DNA from: an uncultured Comamonadaceae bacterium
Lineage (GTDB): Bacteria; Pseudomonadota; Gammaproteobacteria; Burkholderiales; Burkholderiaceae_C
NCBI GenBank assembly: GCA_937871735.1
Contig: CALMOI010000027.1
Coordinates: forward strand, 1-10,495
Length of the DNA stretch: 10,495 nt
Reading direction: 5' to 3'
Shown: piece after piece, positions 6,005 to 10,495 of the stretch
Position numbering within the stretch: the stretch's first letter is position 1
Layout: each line of letters opens with the position of its first letter
Translations under genes and position numbers: made by a program
The notes under the pieces: generated by a model
Databases searched by the model: none
Seen by the model: the letters and a program-made list of their open reading frames with translations, nothing else
Told to the model about the DNA's origin: nothing

Positions 6005-6634
6005 ATGATGCTTCCATTCCAGTCCTTCAATCTTTCTGCCGAAACTCAAACCATTCCTGCGGGGGTGCCGTTGCTGCGACGATCCGTGCGTTTGGATGAA
6101 GTGCTGCATGTGGACTCAGGTCGCGTCGCTTTGGGCTTGATAGATGGCGATACGTTGGCGCACCGTTTGGGTGTGGTTGAAGGCCCGTTTTGGCTGGAGG
6201 CCACCGCCGCCGTGCTGGACTTGCCCAGCGCTGTGGATGGTGTGACTGAAACCCCGGTGGTTCTGCGTTGGGTGCGCTTGGTGGATTTCCAGGTGGGCTT
6301 GAATGCGTTGCCAAACGCGGTGCAAACGGTGCTGCGCGACATGGCGCGGGCGCATCGTCAGCAAACCGAATTGGCCGTGAGCCGCTTGGCCAAAGATGCC
6401 GAGGCGCGCTGCGCCGAGTGGCTGCTGCGCCACGCCGAGCCTGTGGGCGAGCCGGGTTCGCTGGCGGTGATGCTGCACCAGCGCAAGCGCCTGATTGCGG
6501 CGCAACTGGGCATCGCCCCGGAAACCTTGTCGCGCGTGCTGCGCCATTTGCGCGAGCAGCGCTTGATCAGCGGCTCGGGACGGGTGGTGAATTTGGTGAA
6601 CCCCAGCGGTTTGCGTTCATTGGCTGGGGTCTGA
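6005..6634 (+). CDS. Crp/Fnr-family transcriptional regulator
   Basis: A 209-residue transcription factor. Residues about 10-100 are the predicted beta-roll sensor domain (IPAGVPLLRRSVRLDEVLHVDSG is the recognisable start). Then come the long dimer helix (about 103-140, rich in Arg/Gln/Ala) and a winged helix-turn-helix with LIAAQLGIAPETLSRVLRHL as the core and LISGSGRVVNL as the wing. The recognition helix has E-x-x-S-R, the FNR-type signature for TTGAT half-sites. The sensor lacks the N-terminal cysteine cluster of FNR; from this start the only Cys is in ARCAEWLLRH, so it cannot sense oxygen with an FNR-like iron-sulfur cluster, and the ligand is unknown (heme/NO as in DNR is one option). 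ATG at 6005 or 6008 is preferred; an upstream TTG at 5957 would lie inside the FNR-type box. No clear ribosome site is visible. It diverges from the deaminase gene, its most likely target. Confidence 0.85.
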   Translation: MMLPFQSFNLSAETQTIPAGVPLLRRSVRLDEVLHVDSGRVALGLIDGDTLAHRLGVVEGPFWLEATAAVLDLPSAVDGVTETPVVLRWVRLVDFQVGLNALPNAVQTVLRDMARAHRQQTELAVSRLAKDAEARCAEWLLRHAEPVGEPGSLAVMLHQRKRLIAAQLGIAPETLSRVLRHLREQRLISGSGRVVNLVNPSGLRSLAGV

Positions 6635-6853
6635 CAGCGTCAGGATGGCGGCTTCGCGCCAGTAGTTCATCGCTGCAAAGAAGCCTTCCCACACGCAGCC
6701 GTTGCAGCCGCGCCCGCAGCAACTGGTGGGCGCGGGCGGGGGCTCAAAGGCCAGCGCCACGCCTTGCTGTGCTGCTTCGGCTCGAACACGTTCAACCAAA
6801 CGCATGGCGCTGGCGTGGTCGGTGAGCGGCCAGTGCTGCCATGCGAGCGCCAT
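6617..6853 (-). CDS. Small Cys-rich Oxidored-like domain protein
   Basis: A 78-residue protein resembling the short 'oxidoreductase-like protein, N-terminal' family (Pfam Oxidored-like), whose biochemical function is not established. The hallmark is PPPAPTSCCGRGCNGCVWEGFF at about 38-59, with Cys45, Cys46, Cys50 and Cys53 (CC-x3-C-x2-C) followed by an aromatic helix (NYWREA). The cysteines may bind a metal or an iron-sulfur cluster; this is inference. There is no signal peptide, so it is probably cytoplasmic. The ATG at 6853 begins 2 bases after the stop of the Tsx-like gene, which implies co-transcription with xdhAB; an internal ATG at 6805 is an alternative start that keeps all four cysteines. 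Its last 18 bases overlap the 3' end of the convergent regulator gene. Confidence 0.8.
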   Translation of the reverse strand: MALAWQHWPLTDHASAMRLVERVRAEAAQQGVALAFEPPPAPTSCCGRGCNGCVWEGFFAAMNYWREAAILTLSDPSQ

Positions 6854-6855
6854 GT

Positions 6856-7650
6856 TTACAGCTTGTAGTCAGCCAGCAGCATGGGGGAGGTGGAGGTGCA
6901 ATGGGTTTGGATGTTCTTGTTGCAACCCGACTTGTTGCGCCAAGACTCAATGCCCACGCCCAGTCGCAAACCGGTGTCGGCCAAGTTGTACATGTAGCTG
7001 GTGCGCAGCAGCACTTCAGTGCGAGTGCCGTTGCCCTTGGGGCCGATCACATCCACAAAGCCTTCGACGCTGCCGCCAGCGATCGGGATGGCCCAAGACG
7101 AGGTCAGCGCCGGAGTCAAGTCGTAGCTCACAAACTTCTTTTTGATCCCGTCATGGTTGGTTTCTTTGTACAGATCCAAGCCCAAATCCCAAGAACCAGT
7201 AGCCACCGGCAACGCCACGCTCGCGCCCACGCGGCCTTTGAAGGGTTGGGGTGCCAACGCAGTGTTTTTGGTGCCAGCGTCCACGCGGGCGTTCAGGCGC
7301 ACGTCTTTGAAGAGGCCGTAGTCGTCTTGTCTGCCGGTCAGTGCTTTCAGCGAGAAGCTGCGCTTGTAAAAGCCGATCCATTCTTGCGCGCCGTTGCCGC
7401 CGCCACCATTGGCCGGATCTGCCGCGTTGGAGCGCAGCAAGTCGATGCTGAACTGGTTGGTGCCCAATTTGTCACCGCTGGTGTGGGTGAAATTGAAGAC
7501 GTTTTTGATGATCTTGTCGCTGACATCGGGCTCCGCCGTCGAGGGCATGAAGCGGTAACCCATGCTGTTGTTGCTCCAATCGGCGGCGGTGGCGGTGGTG
7601 GCACCAACGCAGGCCAAGCACAGGGTCAACAAGGAGGCGGAAAAGCGCAT
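6856..7650 (-). CDS. Outer membrane protein, Tsx-like nucleoside channel family
   Basis: A predicted outer-membrane beta-barrel of 264 residues. Residues 1-23 are a clear Sec signal peptide (MRFSASLLTLCLACVGATTA, then ATA before ADWSNNS). The mature part alternates hydrophobic and polar residues, with Gly/aromatic turns as in barrels. The start ADWSNNSMGYRF, the TH-(x)n-GTNQFSIDLLRSNAADPA stretch and the phrase GNGAQEWIGFYKR are what I associate with the Tsx nucleoside-specific channel family. The C-terminus is DYKL rather than the usual terminal Phe, which is slightly unusual. The gene lies 12 bases after xdhB and 2 bases before the small Cys-rich gene, so it belongs to the xdh operon; a role in letting nucleosides or purine bases into the periplasm fits well. 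The family call is from memory of its motifs, so another barrel family is possible. Confidence 0.72.
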   Translation of the reverse strand: MRFSASLLTLCLACVGATTATAADWSNNSMGYRFMPSTAEPDVSDKIIKNVFNFTHTSGDKLGTNQFSIDLLRSNAADPANGGGGNGAQEWIGFYKRSFSLKALTGRQDDYGLFKDVRLNARVDAGTKNTALAPQPFKGRVGASVALPVATGSWDLGLDLYKETNHDGIKKKFVSYDLTPALTSSWAIPIAGGSVEGFVDVIGPKGNGTRTEVLLRTSYMYNLADTGLRLGVGIESWRNKSGCNKNIQTHCTSTSPMLLADYKL

Positions 7651-7662
7651 GGGATGTCTTTC

Positions 7663-10008
7663 TTAGAGTTGCACAGGTGAAGGGTCGGATGCACCTTCTT
7701 GTGCGGAAATTCTAAGAGCATTGAGCACCCGTTCAGCTGTAGCAGGTGCATCCAGCGGTAACGTTGTTGAGGCACGACAACAGGCCACCGCGTCCCGAAT
7801 CGCCTCCCACACGCTGATGGCCAGCATGAAGGGCGGCTCGCCCACGGCTTTGCTGCCGAACACGTTGTCTTCGCAGTTGGGTGCGTGCCAGAAGTTGACC
7901 TTGAAATGCGCGGGCACATCGCCGCTGGTCGGGATTTTGTAGGTGCTGGGCGCGTGGGTGGCGAGGCGGCCTTGGCTGTCCCAGACCAGTTCTTCGGTGG
8001 TGAGCCAGCCCATGCCTTGCACAAAGCCGCCTTCGACTTGGCCCAGGTCAATCGCTGGGTTGATGGACTGGCCCACGTCGTGCAGGATGTCCACGGCCAG
8101 CACGCGGCTCTCGCCGGTTAGGGTGTCGATCACTACCTCGCTGCACGCTGCGCCGTAGGCGAAGTAGTAGAACGGGCGGCCCGTCAGCGTGACCTTGTCG
8201 TAGTGGATTTTGGGCGTGCGGTAAAAGCCGTCGCTCCACAGTTGGATGCGGTTGGCGTAGGCCAGCTTGACCACGTCGTTGAATGCGCGGCTGGTTTGCG
8301 GCGTGATGATGTGTCCGCCCGCAAAGCGTACCGCGCCTGCGCCGCAGCCGTCCAACCCACCGACAAACGCGGCCAAGTTATTGCGCACATTGCGGGCGGC
8401 GAATTGGGCGGCGCGGCCATTCAAATCAGTGCCGCTGCTGGCGGCGGTGGCGCTGGCGTTGGGCACGCGGGCGGTGTCGCTGGCACTGACTTGCACCTGC
8501 TTGAACGGCACGCCCAGTTCATCGGCCACGATTTGCGCCACTTTGGTGTGCAAGCCTTGACCCATTTCGGTACCGCCGTGGTTCACCAGCACGCTGCCGT
8601 CGGTGTAGACATGCACCAGCGCGCCCGCTTGGTTGAACAGCGTGGCTGTGAAGCTGATGCCAAATTTGACCGGCGTGAGCGCCAGCCCGCGCTTGAGCAC
8701 CGGGCTTTGCGCGTTCCAAGCGGTGATGGCGGCGCGGCGCTCGGCATAGCGGCTGGTGGCGGCCAAGGTGCTGATCAGCGGCGCAATGATGTTGTCTTCC
8801 ACCGGCATTTGGTAGTGGGTGACGTTGCGCTCGGTGATGCCGTACAGGTTGCGTTGGCGCACGTGCAGCGCGTCCACGCCCAAGTGCCGGGTGATGTCGC
8901 CCATGATGGCTTCGATCACGATCATGCCTTGCGGCCCGCCAAAGCCTCGGAATGCGGTGTGGCTCTGTGTATTGGTTTTGCAGCGGTGCGAGACGATGTC
9001 CACGTCGCTCAAAAAGTAAGCGTTGTCGGCGTGAAAGATGGCCCGGTCGGCCACCGGGCCAGACAAGTCGGCGCTGAAGCCGCAGTTGGCCAGCATGGTC
9101 AGTTGCAGGCCGGTGATCAGGCCGTCGTCGGCAAACCCGACGGTGTAGTCGTAGGCGAAGGGGTGGCGCTTGCCGGTGATCATGAAGTCGTCATCGCGAC
9201 CCAGCCGCAGTTTGACCGGGCAGTGCAGCTTGCGTGCGGCCACGGCGGCCCACACAGCCAAGTGGCCCGCTTGGGTTTCTTTGCCGCCAAAGCCGCCGCC
9301 CATGCGTCGGCATTCGACCCGCACTTGGTGCTGTGCCAAATCCAGCGCGTGCGCCACCCAGTGCTGCACTTCGCCGGGGTGCTGGCTGCTGGTGTGAATC
9401 AGCCATTGGTTTTGCTCTTGCGGCAAGGCGTAGGCGATTTGGCCTTCCAAGTAGAAGTGCTCTTGCCCGCCGACTTCCAATTGGCCCCTCAGCGTGTGCG
9501 TGGCCCGTGCCAAGCCCGCTTGCGCGTCGCCGCGCTGCACGCGCACCGCCGGCAGCACAAAGCTTTGCGCCTGCATGGCTTCATGCACCGTCAGCACGGC
9601 GGGCAGCGGGGTGATGTCGAGCACCACTTGCCGCGCAGCGCGGCGCGCTTGCCCCACCGTCTCCGCCACCACCAGCCCGATGACTTGGCCGACGTGCTGC
9701 ACGGTGTCGATGGCAAACACCGGCTCATCGTGCGCGAAAGCGCCGAGGATGGGATCGCCCGGAATATCACCCGCCAGCACCACGCCGCGCACGCCGGGCA
9801 GCGCCAGCGCGGCGCTGGCATCAACGCGGTTCAGCCGCCCATGCGCCACGGTCGAGAGGATGGGCGCGGCGTGCAACGTGCCCCGCGTTTCGGGAATGTC
9901 GTCAATGTAGGGGGCGCGGCCTGCGACTTGGGCGGCGGCGCTGTCGTGCGCTTGGGCGGTGCCGCAGGCGGGTGTCAGCGGCGGTGTGGTGTGCAAAGCG
10001 GTGTTCAT
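7663..10008 (-). CDS. xdhB: Xanthine dehydrogenase, molybdenum-binding subunit XdhB
   Basis: The large catalytic subunit that hydroxylates hypoxanthine to xanthine and xanthine to urate at a molybdenum centre; cytoplasmic, partnered with XdhA. The 781-residue length is normal. Family motifs in order: GRAPYIDDI (30-38), GQEHFYLEGQ (181-190), RMGGGFGGKE (235-244), RDDDFMITGKRHPF (271-284), FRGFGGPQG (353-361, with the conserved active-site Arg354), NHGGTEMGQGLHTK (476-489) and GEPPF (723-727), whose Glu724 is the catalytic base of the family. All key motifs are intact. The start is ATG at 10008: it overlaps the xdhA stop as ATGA (10005-10008), and a longer upstream reading in this frame is only a shadow of xdhA. 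Maturation needs XdhC, encoded about 5 kb away on the plus strand. A Tsx-like channel gene follows after 12 bases. Confidence 0.97.
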   Translation of the reverse strand: MNTALHTTPPLTPACGTAQAHDSAAAQVAGRAPYIDDIPETRGTLHAAPILSTVAHGRLNRVDASAALALPGVRGVVLAGDIPGDPILGAFAHDEPVFAIDTVQHVGQVIGLVVAETVGQARRAARQVVLDITPLPAVLTVHEAMQAQSFVLPAVRVQRGDAQAGLARATHTLRGQLEVGGQEHFYLEGQIAYALPQEQNQWLIHTSSQHPGEVQHWVAHALDLAQHQVRVECRRMGGGFGGKETQAGHLAVWAAVAARKLHCPVKLRLGRDDDFMITGKRHPFAYDYTVGFADDGLITGLQLTMLANCGFSADLSGPVADRAIFHADNAYFLSDVDIVSHRCKTNTQSHTAFRGFGGPQGMIVIEAIMGDITRHLGVDALHVRQRNLYGITERNVTHYQMPVEDNIIAPLISTLAATSRYAERRAAITAWNAQSPVLKRGLALTPVKFGISFTATLFNQAGALVHVYTDGSVLVNHGGTEMGQGLHTKVAQIVADELGVPFKQVQVSASDTARVPNASATAASSGTDLNGRAAQFAARNVRNNLAAFVGGLDGCGAGAVRFAGGHIITPQTSRAFNDVVKLAYANRIQLWSDGFYRTPKIHYDKVTLTGRPFYYFAYGAACSEVVIDTLTGESRVLAVDILHDVGQSINPAIDLGQVEGGFVQGMGWLTTEELVWDSQGRLATHAPSTYKIPTSGDVPAHFKVNFWHAPNCEDNVFGSKAVGEPPFMLAISVWEAIRDAVACCRASTTLPLDAPATAERVLNALRISAQEGASDPSPVQL

Positions 10009-10495
10009 GCGGCGGGCTCCAGATTCAATGTGGCCAGCGAGACGTTGGCTTGGCCCTGGCTTTCCAGCCAGCAGCGGCGCAGCAAATTCCCCAGCACCGT
10101 GCGCCGGTAAGAGGCCGAGGCGCGCATGTCCGAAATCGGGCTGAACTCGGCGCACAGCACCGCAGCGGCGCGCTCGAAACTGGCAGCGCTCATGGGCTGG
10201 CCGCGCAAGCTGGCCTCGGTCTGCACCGCCCGCACTGGCGTCGCTGCGACACCGCCCACGCCGATAGAGGCTTCGGCGATGCGCCCGTCGGCCACCGAAA
10301 GCCGCACCACCAAGCACACGGCGGAGATGTCGTCGTCTTGGCGCTTGGAGATTTTGTAGGCGCGCAAGAATTCTTTGTGTGCTGCGCCGCTGGGCTCGCC
10401 GTGGGCGCTGGCGGGCAGCGGCACTTTGATCCACGCCAGCACCTCATCTGCTGCCATGATGTTTTGCCGGTAGCCGGTGTACAGATTTTCCAGCG
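10005..10495 (-). CDS. xdhA: Xanthine dehydrogenase, FAD/iron-sulfur subunit XdhA (5' part beyond window)
   Basis: The C-terminal 162 residues of the small subunit, which carries two [2Fe-2S] clusters and FAD and passes electrons from molybdenum to NAD+. The visible part begins LENLYTGYRQNIMAADEVLA, the end of the FAD-binding domain, and continues with the CO dehydrogenase flavoprotein C-terminal domain (KEFLRAYKISKRQDDDISAVC, IGVGGVAATPVRA). These match XdhA proteins of the split bacterial enzyme. The frame is open to the right edge, so the N-terminal iron-sulfur domains and the operon promoter lie outside. An internal ATG at 10457 is not the start, because conserved sequence continues upstream of it. 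The TGA overlaps the xdhB ATG by 4 bases, implying translational coupling. Confidence 0.94.
   Translation of the reverse strand, partial: LENLYTGYRQNIMAADEVLAWIKVPLPASAHGEPSGAAHKEFLRAYKISKRQDDDISAVCLVVRLSVADGRIAEASIGVGGVAATPVRAVQTEASLRGQPMSAASFERAAAVLCAEFSPISDMRASASYRRTVLGNLLRRCWLESQGQANVSLATLNLEPAA

Noticed and set aside
6631..6643. Hairpin CTGAC-AGC-GTCAG at the regulator 3' end as a terminator
   Set aside because: A 5-base stem without a T-tract, and it lies within coding sequence of the convergent gene.
8203..10110. A 635-codon open frame on the plus strand
   Set aside because: It is the antisense of xdhB; composition is His/Ala/Gln-rich with no recognisable domain, typical of the opposite strand of GC-rich genes.
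10009..10434. A longer xdhB reading in the same frame starting at 10434
   Set aside because: The added 142 residues are an Arg/Ala-rich out-of-frame reading of xdhA, and the true start at 10008 overlaps the xdhA stop as ATGA with a normal XdhB length.
1..10495. tRNA, rRNA, CRISPR array, insertion sequence, prophage or attachment site
   Set aside because: I saw no transposase, terminal inverted repeats, spaced direct repeats or RNA gene signatures; coding density and composition look uniform throughout.

Overview
This window is a purine catabolism cluster from a GC-rich proteobacterium. Protein character and gene content (cytochrome-c-type PuuD, polysaccharide-deacetylase-type allantoinase PuuE, split XdhA/XdhB, separate XdhC) suggest a betaproteobacterium of the Burkholderiales, probably Comamonadaceae. 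The taxon is an inference; there is no rRNA or marker gene here. Coding density is very high: the longest non-coding stretch is about 159 bases (5846-6004), and no stretch over 300 bases lacks a gene.

Layout, left to right: the allantoinase puuE (minus, runs off the left edge) diverges from the 5-hydroxyisourate hydrolase uraH (plus), with a strong sigma-54-type promoter match in front of uraH. A lipoprotein with a TonB C-terminal-like domain (minus) converges on uraH with 8 bases between them, and diverges from xdhC with a 41-base gap. xdhC (plus) is followed by puuD, the membrane cytochrome c urate oxidase. A probable terminator separates puuD from a convergent 8-oxoguanine deaminase gene (minus). 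That gene diverges from a Crp/Fnr-family regulator (plus), and the shared control region carries a near-consensus FNR-type box. The right third is a minus-strand operon: xdhA (runs off the right edge), xdhB (ATGA overlap with xdhA), a Tsx-like outer membrane channel gene (12-base gap) and a small Cys-rich Oxidored-like protein (2-base gap). The last gene overlaps the regulator's 3' end by 18 bases.

Together the genes outline a pathway. The Tsx-like channel may admit nucleosides or bases across the outer membrane. XdhAB, matured by XdhC, oxidises hypoxanthine and xanthine to urate, and the 8-oxoguanine deaminase adds urate from oxidised guanine. PuuD oxidises urate to 5-hydroxyisourate and passes electrons to its own cytochrome c domain, UraH hydrolyses hydroxyisourate to OHCU, and PuuE hydrolyses allantoin to allantoate. 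The OHCU decarboxylase (UraD), allantoate-processing enzymes and inner-membrane purine permeases are not in this window.

The enzymatic core is well known. The parts that look less described are regulatory (the sigma-54 promoter, and the FNR-type box next to a regulator with a matching ExxSR recognition helix but no iron-sulfur cysteine set) and accessory (the Tsx-like channel and the CCxxxCxxC protein in the xdh operon; the TonB-like lipoprotein inside the cluster).
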